Shown here piece by piece: positions 23,657 to 32,563 of a DNA stretch of 45,145 bases. The stretch is from an uncultured Alphaproteobacteria bacterium (lineage in GTDB: Bacteria > Pseudomonadota > Alphaproteobacteria > Caulobacterales > Aquidulcibacteraceae), in the NCBI GenBank assembly GCA_902826245.1, contig CADEEA010000021.1:1-45145 (forward strand), written 5' to 3'. Positions within the stretch are counted from its first letter, which is position 1, and each line of letters starts with the position of its first letter. A program made the translations under genes and the position numbers. The notes under the pieces were generated by a model. It made no database searches. It worked only from the letters and a program-made list of their open reading frames with translations, and was not told the origin of the DNA.

Positions 23657-26647
23657 CTAATGCGCCGCGCCCCAAGTCGCGCCAGCCTTTGCTTCCACCG
23701 TCAGCGGCACGCTCAAGCTTGCCGCCGGCGCGGGGGCTGCTTCCATCACGCGTTTGGCGAGCGCACACAGAGCCGCGGCTTCGCCCGCCGGCGCCTCGAA
23801 CACCAATTCGTCGTGCACCTGCAGCAGCATGCGCGCCTTCAGCCCGGCGCCCGCGAGCGCATCAGGTAACCGCACCATAGCGCGGCGGATGATGTCGGCG
23901 GCGGCGCCTTGCAGGGGGGCGTTGATGGATTGGCGTTCGGCGAAGGCCCGCTCCTGGTAATTCTTGGATTTGGCGCCGGCGATCCAGATGCGGCGGCCGA
24001 AAATAGTCTTCACATAGCCGTTGGCGCGCGCGTACGCTTTGGCCTCTTCCATGTAATCGCGAATGCCGGGGAAGCGCTCGAAATATTTCTTGATGTAGGC
24101 GTCCGCTTCGCCTCGGGCGATGCCGAGATTGCGCGCCAGGCCGAACGCGGAAATGCCGTAGATAATGCCGAAATTGATCGCCTTGGCCTGGCGGCGTACC
24201 TCGCTGGGCATGTCTTTCACCGGGACGCCGAACATTTCCGACGCAGTCAGCGCGTGAATATCGATCCCGTCGGCAAATGCCTGTTTCAGCTGTGGAATGT
24301 CGGCGACGTGCGCGAGCAGGCGCAGCTCGATCTGCGAGTAATCGGCCGAGACAAGCACATTGCCGGCATCGGGAATGAACGCCTCGCGCAGCCGGCGGCC
24401 CTCCTCGGTACGGATCGGGATGTTCTGCAAATTGGGATCGTTGGAAGAGAGCCGCCCAGTTGTAGTCGAGGCAAGCGCGTAGCTCGTGTGCACGCGCCCG
24501 GTGCGGGGATTGATCGCCTGGCCCAGCGCTTCGGTGTAGGTGGAGCGCAGCTTCGAAAGCTCGCGCCAGTCCAGCACCACGCGCGGCAGCTCGTGGCCCT
24601 CCTCGACCAATTGCTCCAACACGGACGCATCGGTCGACCAGGCGCCGGTTTTGGTTTTGGCCCCGCCATTGAGCTTCATCTCGTCGAACAGGATTTCGCC
24701 CACCTGCTTGGGCGAGCCGATATTGAACGCGCGGCCCGCCAGCCCTTCGGCTTCCGCCTCGAACTGCAGCATGCGTTGGGCGAAATCGCCGGAGAGCCGC
24801 GACAACATGTGCGGATCGATGCGGATGCCTTCGCGCTCCATCGCCGCCAGCACGGGCGGCAGCGGCCGTTCCAGCGTTTCGTACACGGTGATGAGTTTCT
24901 CGCGCGCCAGTTCGGGCTTAAACTTCTTGTACAAACGCAAACCGGCGTCCGCCTGCTCGCACGAGTAACGTGCGGCGCGCTCCACCGGCGCGAGATCGAG
25001 GCCGATCTGCGCCTTGCCTTTGCCAACCACATCCGCCAGCGGCGTCAGCGCGTGGCCGAGATGCTTTTCTACCAGCGACGTCTTGTCGTGCGGATCAAGT
25101 CCGCCATAGAGCGCGTACGATTGCAGCATCGGATCGTCGAAGGGAGCGAGTGCAACGCCGTGCTGCGCAAACAACGCGATGTCCCATTTGATGTTGAGGC
25201 CGACCTTGAGGACGGAGGGATCTTCGAGCAGCGGCTTGAGCGCGGCAAGGGCTTCGCTCAAAGGGATTTGTTCCTCTCCCCTTCCCCCTTGCGGGGAGGG
25301 GCTTGGGGGGCGAGGGGCGTGCAAACGACCTGCCGCCTGAGCGTCGGCCCGCCCCTCATCCGGCCGCTCTGCGGCCACCTTCTCCGCAAGGGAGAAGGTT
25401 TGCTCACCATCAAGCGCCAGCTCCCCCGCAAACAACTCCCCCGCTCTTGGATCGGCTTGCTTATGCCCAAGCGGGATATAGCAGGCATCGTTCGTCCCTA
25501 GCGCTAGAGACACGCCGACAAGCTCGGCGCGCTGCGCAGCGTATGAACTCGCTTCCGTGTCGATACCAACCACGCCCGCCGCACGCGCGCGCGCGATCCA
25601 GGCTTCCAGTCCTGCCAAGTCGCGTACGACCCTGTACGCCTCGCGGCGAAACTCGGTCTCCACCGCTTCGACAACCGGCCCGCCTGACCTAGCGGTCGTC
25701 GCCTCCGCCGCCGAACCCGCCGCCGCGGCATAGGACGCCACGATCTCGACGCCCTTTTCCTTCGCGTAATGCTCGCGCACGCGGCGGCCGAGCGTGCGGA
25801 ACTCCATCGCGTCGAGAAAGCGCAGCAGCATCGGCCCATCGGGCTCGCGCACTGCAAAGCTCTCCCAGGCCTCCTCCACCGCCACGTCGTCCTTCAGAGT
25901 TACAAGCACTTTGGAAAGCCTGATCTGGTCGGCGAAATTGATCAAAGTCTCGCGCCGCTTCGGCTGCTTGATCTCGCCGGCCCGCTCCAAGATCGCCTCT
26001 AGCGAGCCGAATTGCGCGATCAGTTCGGCGGCAGTTTTTGGCCCGATGCCGGGCGCGCCGGGGACATTGTCGGTGGAATCGCCAATCAATGCCTGCGCAT
26101 CGATCACCTTGTCGGGCGTGACGCCGAACTTCTCGAACACCGCATCGACGCCGAGCGGCTTTTGCTTCATCGGATCGTAGAGCTGGACTTGTCCGTCGGT
26201 GACCAGCTGCATCAAATCCTTATCGGAGGAGACGATCTTCACGCTGGCGCCTGCTTTCGCCGCCTGGCGCGCATAGGTGGCGATAAGATCATCAGCCTCG
26301 AAGCCGCCCATCTCGATGCAGGGCAGATTGAACGCGCGCGTGGCGTCGCGGATCAGCGGAAATTGCGGGACAAGGTCCTCCGGTGTGGGCGGGCGATGGG
26401 CCTTGTATTCGGGATAGAGCTGGTTGCGGAACGTGATCTCGGACTTGTCGAAAATGACCGCCAGATGCGTGGGCGCTTCGGAGGCTTTCATCTCCCCGAG
26501 AAACTTCCAAACCATGTTGCAGAAGCCCATCACCGCTTTCGTGGGTAAGCCGTCAGACCGGATCATATCCGGCAGCGCGTGATAGGCGCGGAAAATGTAA
26601 CCGGAGCCGTCGATGAGGAAGAGGCGCGGGGCGGTGGACTTGGTCAT
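23657..26647 (-). CDS. polA: DNA polymerase I with 5'-3' exonuclease, 3'-5' exonuclease and polymerase domains
   Basis: A 996-residue Pol I, longer than the usual 930 or so. Domains: 5'-3' exonuclease at about residues 1-290 (FEADDLIATYA, SSDKDLMQLV, PGIGPKTAAELI); a 3'-5' exonuclease with its acidic residues kept (GIDTEASS, NIKWDIALF, YSCEQADAG), so probably active; and the polymerase domain (DYSQIELRLLAHVA motif A, RRQAKAINFGIIYG O-helix, QVHDELVFEAP motif C). About residues 415-460 are a Pro/Gly/Arg-rich insert coded by a palindromic repeat (PSPSPQGGRGE), between exonuclease motifs I and II. The start at 26647 has AGGA upstream. It is in line with the PEP-mutase-family gene, 32 bases away. 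Confidence 0.97.
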   Translation of the reverse strand: MTKSTAPRLFLIDGSGYIFRAYHALPDMIRSDGLPTKAVMGFCNMVWKFLGEMKASEAPTHLAVIFDKSEITFRNQLYPEYKAHRPPTPEDLVPQFPLIRDATRAFNLPCIEMGGFEADDLIATYARQAAKAGASVKIVSSDKDLMQLVTDGQVQLYDPMKQKPLGVDAVFEKFGVTPDKVIDAQALIGDSTDNVPGAPGIGPKTAAELIAQFGSLEAILERAGEIKQPKRRETLINFADQIRLSKVLVTLKDDVAVEEAWESFAVREPDGPMLLRFLDAMEFRTLGRRVREHYAKEKGVEIVASYAAAAGSAAEATTARSGGPVVEAVETEFRREAYRVVRDLAGLEAWIARARAAGVVGIDTEASSYAAQRAELVGVSLALGTNDACYIPLGHKQADPRAGELFAGELALDGEQTFSLAEKVAAERPDEGRADAQAAGRLHAPRPPSPSPQGGRGEEQIPLSEALAALKPLLEDPSVLKVGLNIKWDIALFAQHGVALAPFDDPMLQSYALYGGLDPHDKTSLVEKHLGHALTPLADVVGKGKAQIGLDLAPVERAARYSCEQADAGLRLYKKFKPELAREKLITVYETLERPLPPVLAAMEREGIRIDPHMLSRLSGDFAQRMLQFEAEAEGLAGRAFNIGSPKQVGEILFDEMKLNGGAKTKTGAWSTDASVLEQLVEEGHELPRVVLDWRELSKLRSTYTEALGQAINPRTGRVHTSYALASTTTGRLSSNDPNLQNIPIRTEEGRRLREAFIPDAGNVLVSADYSQIELRLLAHVADIPQLKQAFADGIDIHALTASEMFGVPVKDMPSEVRRQAKAINFGIIYGISAFGLARNLGIARGEADAYIKKYFERFPGIRDYMEEAKAYARANGYVKTIFGRRIWIAGAKSKNYQERAFAERQSINAPLQGAAADIIRRAMVRLPDALAGAGLKARMLLQVHDELVFEAPAGEAAALCALAKRVMEAAPAPAASLSVPLTVEAKAGATWGAAH
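25273..25399. repeat. Palindromic repeat element inserted in frame within polA
   Basis: Several hairpins lie within 127 bases: CCCCTTCCCC/GGGGAGGGG (25278-25301, one bulge), GAGGGGCG/CGCCCCTC (25312-25319 with 25350-25357), GGCCGC/GCGGCC (25362-25376) and ACCTTCTCC/GGAGAAGGT (25377-25399, perfect nine base pairs). Such sequences are common intergenic repeats in alphaproteobacterial genomes (general knowledge). Here the reading frame of polA passes through without a stop. Confidence 0.8.
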
Positions 26648-26679
26648 GCGCTTTTCCTAGGCGCTTTCGCGGTTCCGAG

Positions 26680-27486
26680 TCAGCCCTGCATCAGCGCGTT
26701 GAAATTAATCCGTTCTCCGATCCGCGCCGCCAGCGCCTCGCTATCTCCATCCGCGAGGAACGCTTCCGCGGCCAAGCGCGCTGTGGTGAGCGTAGCGCGG
26801 GCGATTTCTGTGCCGGCGGAAAGCCTGCGTACGCCGAGGCGTTTCAGTTCGGCCGCGTTGGGCACGCCCGCCCAGGAGAGCACGTTGAGCGGGAGGTCCA
26901 CAGCGGCGGCGATGGCCTCGATCTCCTCGCCTTTCATCACGAACGGGACAAAGAAGCCGCTGGCGCCAGCGGCCTTGCACGCGAGCCCGCGACGAATCGC
27001 CTCCTCGACCGCCGCTTCGGCGGGAACCAGTTTAGCGAGATACACATCCGTCCGTGCATTGATGTACAAATTCACCCCCGTGCGCTCCGCCGCCGCCCGC
27101 GCGGCCTCGATCTTGCGCAGATGCAGTGCGTGCGACTGCGCCCCGTCCTCTAGATTAATGCCGACCGCGCCTGCGCCAATCAAAGCGGCGATGTTCTCGC
27201 CAACCTGCCCCGGATCGTCGGCATAGCCGCCCTCGGCGTCGGCGCTGATTGGCAGCGCGGTGACGCGGGCGATCTCTTCAATCGTTGTGATAAGCTTACC
27301 GATGGGCAGATGGTGCCCATCCGCAAACCCGTGCGCCCACGCCACCGCCGCACTGGAAGTGGCGATCGCCCTCGCCCCGGCGCGTTCGGTCAGCTTGGCC
27401 GAGGCCGCGTCCCAGGCATTGGGGAGGATCAGGAAGTCCTCGTGGAGGGCGTGAAAGATTGCTGCGTCATTTGGGCGGGCGGGCAT
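26680..27486 (-). CDS. Isocitrate lyase / PEP mutase family protein
   Basis: A 268-residue TIM-barrel enzyme of the PEP mutase/isocitrate lyase superfamily. It shows LILPNAWDAASAKL, then ISADAEGGYADDP (metal-binding acidic residues) and VGINLEDGAQ, NARTDVYL and GADAEGGY-type spacing. The catalytic KKCGH loop of true isocitrate lyase is missing, so it belongs to the short oxaloacetate-decarboxylase / carboxyphosphonoenolpyruvate-mutase-like group, whose substrates are mostly unknown. No phosphonate genes are nearby. The start at 27486 has GAGGAG seven bases upstream. It precedes polA by 32 bases and probably shares its transcript. Confidence 0.88.
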   Translation of the reverse strand: MPARPNDAAIFHALHEDFLILPNAWDAASAKLTERAGARAIATSSAAVAWAHGFADGHHLPIGKLITTIEEIARVTALPISADAEGGYADDPGQVGENIAALIGAGAVGINLEDGAQSHALHLRKIEAARAAAERTGVNLYINARTDVYLAKLVPAEAAVEEAIRRGLACKAAGASGFFVPFVMKGEEIEAIAAAVDLPLNVLSWAGVPNAAELKRLGVRRLSAGTEIARATLTTARLAAEAFLADGDSEALAARIGERINFNALMQG

Positions 27487-27612
27487 GGGCGGCTCCTCGG
27501 ATGAACTGGGATACTACTCGCTCGCTCGCTCCGGCGCCCGTCAAAATCGGACACGCTCATCTCGTTGCGGCCGGCTGCCGTCCTGGGCTAAAGCTCGCCA
27601 TTGGGGGAATCC

Positions 27613-27741
27613 GTGGACCAGCCGCCGCAAGAACGCCGGTAGATCACAACAGGGGCTGTCGTCGCGCCGCCGCCAGCCTGGGTCGACCTCGCGCCCTACG
27701 CGATCCCGGAGACGCCAAACCCGCACTTCATCGCCAACGGC
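27613..27741 (+). other. Probable original 5' end of the DUF3857 gene, interrupted by an amber codon
   Basis: In frame with the gene below, a GTG at 27613 with GGGGGA five bases upstream opens a reading frame of nine codons. It then meets TAG at 27640-27642. After the stop, about 33 further sense codons lead without a break into the gene and read like the family N-terminus (VAPPPAWVDL). One base change, CAG to TAG, would explain it. Confidence 0.55.
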
Positions 27742-29637
27742 GTGTGCGCCTTGCTCGACGATTCCCAGATCGATTTGTGCGGGCCTGAGCGCGCCTGGTT
27801 TTATCGCCGCGCGGACATGGTCACGGCCAGCGCCGGCGCCGAACACGTCGCACAATTTTCGGTGAGCTTCGATCCTGCCTTTGAGCGCGTCGAAGTGCAT
27901 GCGATCACCGTTATCCGCGGCGGCGAACGGATCGAACATGCCGGAGCCGCGTTCTTCGAGGTACTCCGTCGCGAACGCAATCTAGAACGGCTGCAATTCG
28001 ATGGCCGCTTGACCGCGCACGTGACCATCCCCGACGTTCGCCAAGGCGACGTGGTGGAAACCGCCTACACCCTCTACGGCATGCGCAAATCGCTGAACGG
28101 GCGCCACTCCGCCTTCATAGCGCTCGAGTGGCCAGTTGGCATCGTCGAAGTGCGCCTGCGTCAGCGTGCGCCCAGGGACAAGAAGATCGCAGAGCGTGGC
28201 TATAACAGAACTTGGCCGGCCACGGAAACTGAGGCGGAGGGCGTAAGCGACCGCCGCTGGCGCATCGTTGAACAACGGGGCGCCCGCTACGAACAGCTGA
28301 CCCCGCCTTGGACGCTGCAGGGGGCGGCGTTGCAATTCTCCGAATGGGGCAGCTGGGGAGAAGTGGCGGACGCGTTCCGCCCGCTTTATGAGGGCGATGA
28401 CGTATTGCCCGCCGACGCCGAGGCGGAGATTGCGCGCATCGCGGCCGCGGAGGCGACGCCGGCCGGGCGCACGGCGGCGGCCCTGCGCTACACCCAAAGC
28501 GCGCTGCGGTACCTTGCCATTTCCATCGGCGAGGGCGGTTACACGCCGCGCGCGCTGAGCGACATCGGCGCCACCCGCTACGGCGATTGCAAGGATAAGT
28601 CGAAACTGTTTGTGGCGATGGCGCGGCGGCTGGGCGTGGACGCATGCGCGGCTTTGGTCAACACGCGCGACGGCTACAGCCTGCCTGATTACCTTCCCAG
28701 CGCCCAGCTGTTCGACCATTGCATCGTGCGCGTCGCGATCGACAAGAATGTGTATTGGCTCGATCCGACCCGCCAGCTGCAGCCGAGTCCGCTCGACAAT
28801 ATTTCACAATGCTATTTCGGCTGGGCGTTGCCGTTGCATGCTGGCGTCGCCGCTCTTGAGCGCATGGGCGAACCGCCTATGGCGCACCTCACCGAAACCA
28901 AGGAGCAAATCACCCTCGGCGACCGCCCCGAAGCGCCAGTTCGCTACGAATGGGAGAACATTTTCCGCGGCGTCCGCGCCGAAGGCGTACGCGAACAATT
29001 TGCCCGCGACGGCTCAGTGAGCGTGTTCAAAGCCTATGCCGATGACATCCAGCGCGTCTGGCCGAAAGCACGGGTGGTGAGCCAAGACCTGGTTTCTGAC
29101 GATGTCGCCAACAATGTCGTAACGGTGCGTGAAGTGTACGAACTCGACGACGCCTGGGAGAAGCTGGACGATTCCAATTACCAATTCCACACGCGCGATC
29201 TCACTTTGCGCGGCTCCCTAGCGCCGCTCGATCCAGGCGAACGCAAACACCCCATCTTCCTAGGCCAGCCCGGTCGCCGCACCCGTCATGTCGATGTCCG
29301 CACCGCAATGAAGCACAGCGGCGGGTGGTCGCGGCGCGCTGGCTCTGGAGGCATTTCGTTCAACGACGAATTGCGTACGATAAATTCCAATTGGCTGGTG
29401 CTGGAGCAAACGCTCGTAATTGGCGGCCTGACCTTGCCTGCAAACGAAGTTGAGACCTATCGGCAGGTGCACCAGGGTTTGAACCAAAACGAGCTCGTCA
29501 TCACGGAAGTCTTGCGCGGCAAGAAGTTCACCAATCGCAATCAATCGGGAGGCGGCGAACCGCAGTTTTCCCTTCGGTGGCTCTTGTTCTTCCTGGTCGT
29601 GATCTCGGTGATCGCGCGTTGCGCGGCCAATCAATGA
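27742..29637 (+). CDS. DUF3857/transglutaminase-like protein with C-terminal membrane anchor
   Basis: A 631-residue protein from the first usable start (GTG 27742). A DUF3857 domain (about residues 30-220) is followed by a transglutaminase-like cysteine-protease fold with its triad: Cys283 in RYGDCKDKS, His326 in LFDHCIV and the Asp in YWLDPT. A DUF2569/DUF3858-like beta region follows, and one hydrophobic segment (LRWLLFFLVVISVIA) ends the protein. Proteins of this build are usually exported, yet no signal peptide is seen here. The start is uncertain because family-like sequence continues upstream of 27742 to a TAG at 27640. The 3' end overlaps the zinc-finger gene by 7 bases. Confidence 0.85.
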   Translation: MCALLDDSQIDLCGPERAWFYRRADMVTASAGAEHVAQFSVSFDPAFERVEVHAITVIRGGERIEHAGAAFFEVLRRERNLERLQFDGRLTAHVTIPDVRQGDVVETAYTLYGMRKSLNGRHSAFIALEWPVGIVEVRLRQRAPRDKKIAERGYNRTWPATETEAEGVSDRRWRIVEQRGARYEQLTPPWTLQGAALQFSEWGSWGEVADAFRPLYEGDDVLPADAEAEIARIAAAEATPAGRTAAALRYTQSALRYLAISIGEGGYTPRALSDIGATRYGDCKDKSKLFVAMARRLGVDACAALVNTRDGYSLPDYLPSAQLFDHCIVRVAIDKNVYWLDPTRQLQPSPLDNISQCYFGWALPLHAGVAALERMGEPPMAHLTETKEQITLGDRPEAPVRYEWENIFRGVRAEGVREQFARDGSVSVFKAYADDIQRVWPKARVVSQDLVSDDVANNVVTVREVYELDDAWEKLDDSNYQFHTRDLTLRGSLAPLDPGERKHPIFLGQPGRRTRHVDVRTAMKHSGGWSRRAGSGGISFNDELRTINSNWLVLEQTLVIGGLTLPANEVETYRQVHQGLNQNELVITEVLRGKKFTNRNQSGGGEPQFSLRWLLFFLVVISVIARCAANQ

Positions 29638-29852
29638 CGATCCGCGCCATCGAGCACAAACCGCCGGTCGCAATAGCCGCACTCCACGAAATCCTTCTCG
29701 CCAATTTCGTAGAACACAACGGGATGTCCTAACGCGCCGCCGCCGCCGTCGCACTTAACCCGACGCGAGGACACGGCGACTATCTCCGGACCTGGAATCG
29801 CCTCGGGGCGGTCGGGAGGCGTGAGATCGGTTTTGCTGCGCGGATTGGTCAT
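29631..29852 (-). CDS. Small zinc-finger protein, NDUFS6-like
   Basis: A 73-residue protein with a Cys/His metal site: CDGGGGALGHP, then ECGYCDRRF, giving C-x8-H and C-x2-C. It matches the zinc-finger domain family found next to or within alphaproteobacterial genomes and related to the mitochondrial complex I subunit NDUFS6. In mitochondria that protein helps assemble complex I; the bacterial role is less clear. The start at 29852 is chosen for the family N-terminus (MTNPRSK); upstream in-frame codons add Arg-rich sequence. It is divergent from the ABC ATPase. Confidence 0.85.
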   Translation of the reverse strand: MTNPRSKTDLTPPDRPEAIPGPEIVAVSSRRVKCDGGGGALGHPVVFYEIGEKDFVECGYCDRRFVLDGADRH

Positions 29853-29939
29853 GGGTATCAGCTGACTTGCAGGGGAGAGTGAGCGCCCGTACCTAGAGCG
29901 CATCTCGCGTTCGCGCAACGTACGCATTCAAGGCTCTCC

Positions 29940-30884
29940 ATGCTCGCACCCGCACCCTCCCCCGCTTACGCCATTGAAGCGCGGGGTCTCGACAAGACCT
30001 ACCGCGCCCAGGGCAAGGGCAAGTCCGTGCATGCGCTGAAGGGCGTCGACCTGGTTATTCCGCGCGGTTCTTTCTTCGGCCTGCTCGGCCCTAATGGCGC
30101 GGGCAAGTCGACCTTCATAAACATCCTGGGCGGGCTGGTGGTGAAGTCGGGCGGGACGGCCTCGATTTGGGGCCATGACATCGATGACGACCCGATGAAC
30201 GCCCGCGGCGCCATCGGCATCGTGCCGCAAGAGCTGAACATGGACCCGTTCTTCTCCCCGCAGGAGGCGCTGGAGATTCAAGCGGGCTATTACGGCGTGC
30301 CCAAAGCCGAGCGCCGCACCGAGGAGATTCTCCGCGCAGTCGGGCTGTGGGACAAACGCGATGCGTACGCGCGCACCCTCTCAGGCGGTATGAAGCGCCG
30401 GCTGCTGGTGGCGAAGGCGATGGTGCACGCGCCGCCGGTTCTGGTGCTCGACGAACCGACCGCCGGCGTCGATGTCGAACTCCGCAAGCAGCTCTGGGAT
30501 TACGTGCGATCGCTGCACGCGAGCGGCGTCACCATCGTGCTCACCACGCACTATCTCGAAGAAGCCCAAGAACTCTGCGACACCATCGCCATCATCAATC
30601 ACGGCGAAGTCATTGCCTGCGAGCCGACAGCGCAGCTTGTCGGCCGCCTGGACCGGAAGACCTTGGTGGTGACGCCGCAAGCGCCGCTCACGCCGCCGAT
30701 AGGCGGTTTTGAGGATGTGACCTTCGCCATGAAGGCGACTGGCGCGTTCTCGCTTACCTATAAGACCAGCGAACACAGTGTCGAGGAATTGCTCGATCGG
30801 GTGCGCGCGGCCGGCGTCAAAATCAAGGACCTCTCCATCGAAGAGCCGGACCTGGAAGATGTGTTCGTGGAGCTGACGAGGTAG
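29940..30884 (+). CDS. ABC transporter ATP-binding protein (ABC-2 type)
   Basis: A 314-residue ATPase with Walker A GPNGAGKST, Q-loop GIVPQELNMD, signature LSGGMKRRL, Walker B VLVLDEPTAGVD and switch histidine LTTHY. The C-terminal extension of about 80 residues (EEPDLEDVFVELTR) is that of the ABC-2/drug-export (CcmA, NodI-like) branch. Its permease would normally follow at once, but the next gene is convergent and unrelated. Either the permease lies elsewhere or this ATPase serves another system. The ATG at 29940 gives a family-like N-terminus. Confidence 0.93.
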   Translation: MLAPAPSPAYAIEARGLDKTYRAQGKGKSVHALKGVDLVIPRGSFFGLLGPNGAGKSTFINILGGLVVKSGGTASIWGHDIDDDPMNARGAIGIVPQELNMDPFFSPQEALEIQAGYYGVPKAERRTEEILRAVGLWDKRDAYARTLSGGMKRRLLVAKAMVHAPPVLVLDEPTAGVDVELRKQLWDYVRSLHASGVTIVLTTHYLEEAQELCDTIAIINHGEVIACEPTAQLVGRLDRKTLVVTPQAPLTPPIGGFEDVTFAMKATGAFSLTYKTSEHSVEELLDRVRAAGVKIKDLSIEEPDLEDVFVELTR

Positions 30885-30903
30885 CGCCCGTGGCGGGATC
30901 TGC

Positions 30904-31416
30904 CTAAGGCGTGGCGGCGCTCGAGCCCTGTCCAAGCAATTGTCGGGAGAACGCGCGTTCGCCGCCCCGCCGGTCAAGCCAGATGCTGAAGAACGGCCGC
31001 CGCACGCCCGCAGCCTCCAAGTCACATCGGTGCACGCCGTTATGAAAGAAGGTGGCCGTGTTCTCGCCGGTGCTAATGCCGACGATGCGATCGCCGGCGT
31101 CGACGTCAGCAAAACACTGCACGAGGCGCGCCCTCAGGGACGCGTATTCCCGCCCCATTTCGTAGATGGCGCGGTCGGCGAGGGTCCTCGCGCTAAACTC
31201 GCGCCGATAGCGGATCTCGATGGCAAACGGCTGCTCCCACGAAAACCTCCCGCCGCCGGCCCAAAGCGTTGCATCGAACATTGAGAAGCCCAGCACACTG
31301 TAGTGTGCGGCGCCAACCTGCTGCGCCTGGGGAAGCGTTCGCGCCACCTCAGCCGGCCGCGCAGAGGCGAGGCCGGGCGCCAGAATAACCAGCATCGCGA
31401 TCAGCACGCTACGCAT
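30904..31416 (-). CDS. Exported chalcone-isomerase-like protein
   Basis: A 170-residue protein with a signal peptide (MRSVLIAMLVILAPGLASA). The chalcone-isomerase-like fold shows SVLGFSMFDATLW, then a beta strand with FAIEIRYRREF, and GREYASLRARL. This exported bacterial family is typically the last gene of operons with a flavin amine oxidase, DUF1365 and a cyclopropane-synthase-like methyltransferase, exactly as here. Its lipid- or fatty-acid-related role is presumed from that linkage. The start at 31416 overlaps the end of the methyltransferase gene by 8 bases. Confidence 0.85.
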   Translation of the reverse strand: MRSVLIAMLVILAPGLASARPAEVARTLPQAQQVGAAHYSVLGFSMFDATLWAGGGRFSWEQPFAIEIRYRREFSARTLADRAIYEMGREYASLRARLVQCFADVDAGDRIVGISTGENTATFFHNGVHRCDLEAAGVRRPFFSIWLDRRGGERAFSRQLLGQGSSAATP

Positions 31417-32563
31417 GCACCAGCTCCACTTGCACCACGTCCGTGCGCCCCACATTGAACAGACCCGCGCACGACGCAAGATAGAACCGCCAACTGCGTT
31501 TGAATTGCTCCGAGTAACCGAGCGCGCTAATGCCGGCATTGGCCGATTCGAAGGCGCGCAGCCAGCGGCGCAAGGTGCGTGCGTAATCGCGCCCAAACGC
31601 GAACTCACTCTGCGCTCTAAGCCCAGCGCGCGCCGCTTCGGCGCGGATGCGCCCCGGCGCCAACAGCATGCCGCCGGGAAACACGTGGCGGCGGATATAG
31701 TCTGACTGGTTGCGATAGGTGGGGAAGTCCGCATCGCCCACCACGATGGCCTGGATCGCTGCGCGGCCCCCCTCGGCGAGGCGTTGTTTCAAGGTGCGAA
31801 AATAGGTCGGCCAATGACGCTCGCCGACCGCTTCGATCATCTCAATACTGACGATGGAGTCGAACTTGCCCTTCACGTCTCGATAGTCCTGAAGGCGGAC
31901 CTCAGCCTTTTGACCGAGCCGGGCGCGCGCATAGGCGCATTGCGCTTCGGAGACCGTGATCGCTGTAACCACCCGCCCTCTTTCCGCTGCGCGCTCCGCA
32001 AAGCCACCCCAACCGCAGCCAATTTCGAGCGTTCGTCCCTGCCCCGCTTCACTGGCGCTGAGCATGCGGTCGTACTTGCGCTCTTGTGCGCTCTCGAGCG
32101 ATTCATCGTCGCTCTCAAAGAGAGCGCTGGAATATGTCATGGTGTCGTCAAGCCACAAGCGATAGAATTCGTTGCCGACGTCATAGTGCGCCTTGATGTT
32201 GCGGCGGCTGCCGGAGCGGCTATTCGTGCGCAGGAAGATGTCGCTCCACTTGAACAGATGCTGCGAGATCAATGCTCCGCGAAGGAGGCGCTCCAAGTGT
32301 GTTTTGTTCAACATGGCGAACGAGACTAAGGCTTCGATGTCCGCGCTTTCCCAGAGGCCGTCCACATAGGCTTCGCCGAAGCCGACATCTCCGCGCGAGA
32401 TCAAAGCCGAGAACGCCGCCCAATCTTTCACTACCAGATCGGCGTACGGCTCGCCGGCGCCGAACCGCAGGATCTCACCGGTGGGAGCGGTCAGACTCAG
32501 CGATCCATGTTCGACATGCTCAAGCGCGCCAAACACTTTGCGCAAGGATTTTTCGCTCGCCAT
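31409..32563 (-). CDS. Cyclopropane-fatty-acid-synthase-type SAM methyltransferase
   Basis: A 384-residue enzyme of the CFA synthase family, which transfers a methyl or methylene group from S-adenosylmethionine onto the double bond of a phospholipid fatty acid. It shows IKAHYDVGNEFYRLWLDD, MTYSSALFE, the SAM-binding LEIGCGWGGFA and IEAVGERHW, followed by YIRRHVFPGG. The N-terminal lipid-binding domain is present (about residues 1-110). The start at 32563 shares bases with the stop of DUF1365 (TAATG). In Rhodobacter a methyltransferase of this family starts furan fatty-acid synthesis, so the product need not be a plain cyclopropane. Confidence 0.92.
   Translation of the reverse strand: MASEKSLRKVFGALEHVEHGSLSLTAPTGEILRFGAGEPYADLVVKDWAAFSALISRGDVGFGEAYVDGLWESADIEALVSFAMLNKTHLERLLRGALISQHLFKWSDIFLRTNSRSGSRRNIKAHYDVGNEFYRLWLDDTMTYSSALFESDDESLESAQERKYDRMLSASEAGQGRTLEIGCGWGGFAERAAERGRVVTAITVSEAQCAYARARLGQKAEVRLQDYRDVKGKFDSIVSIEMIEAVGERHWPTYFRTLKQRLAEGGRAAIQAIVVGDADFPTYRNQSDYIRRHVFPGGMLLAPGRIRAEAARAGLRAQSEFAFGRDYARTLRRWLRAFESANAGISALGYSEQFKRSWRFYLASCAGLFNVGRTDVVQVELVHA

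Noticed and set aside
23909..25501. 530-codon plus-strand frame opposite polA
   Set aside because: A GC-driven antisense shadow of polA with no start signal or domain.
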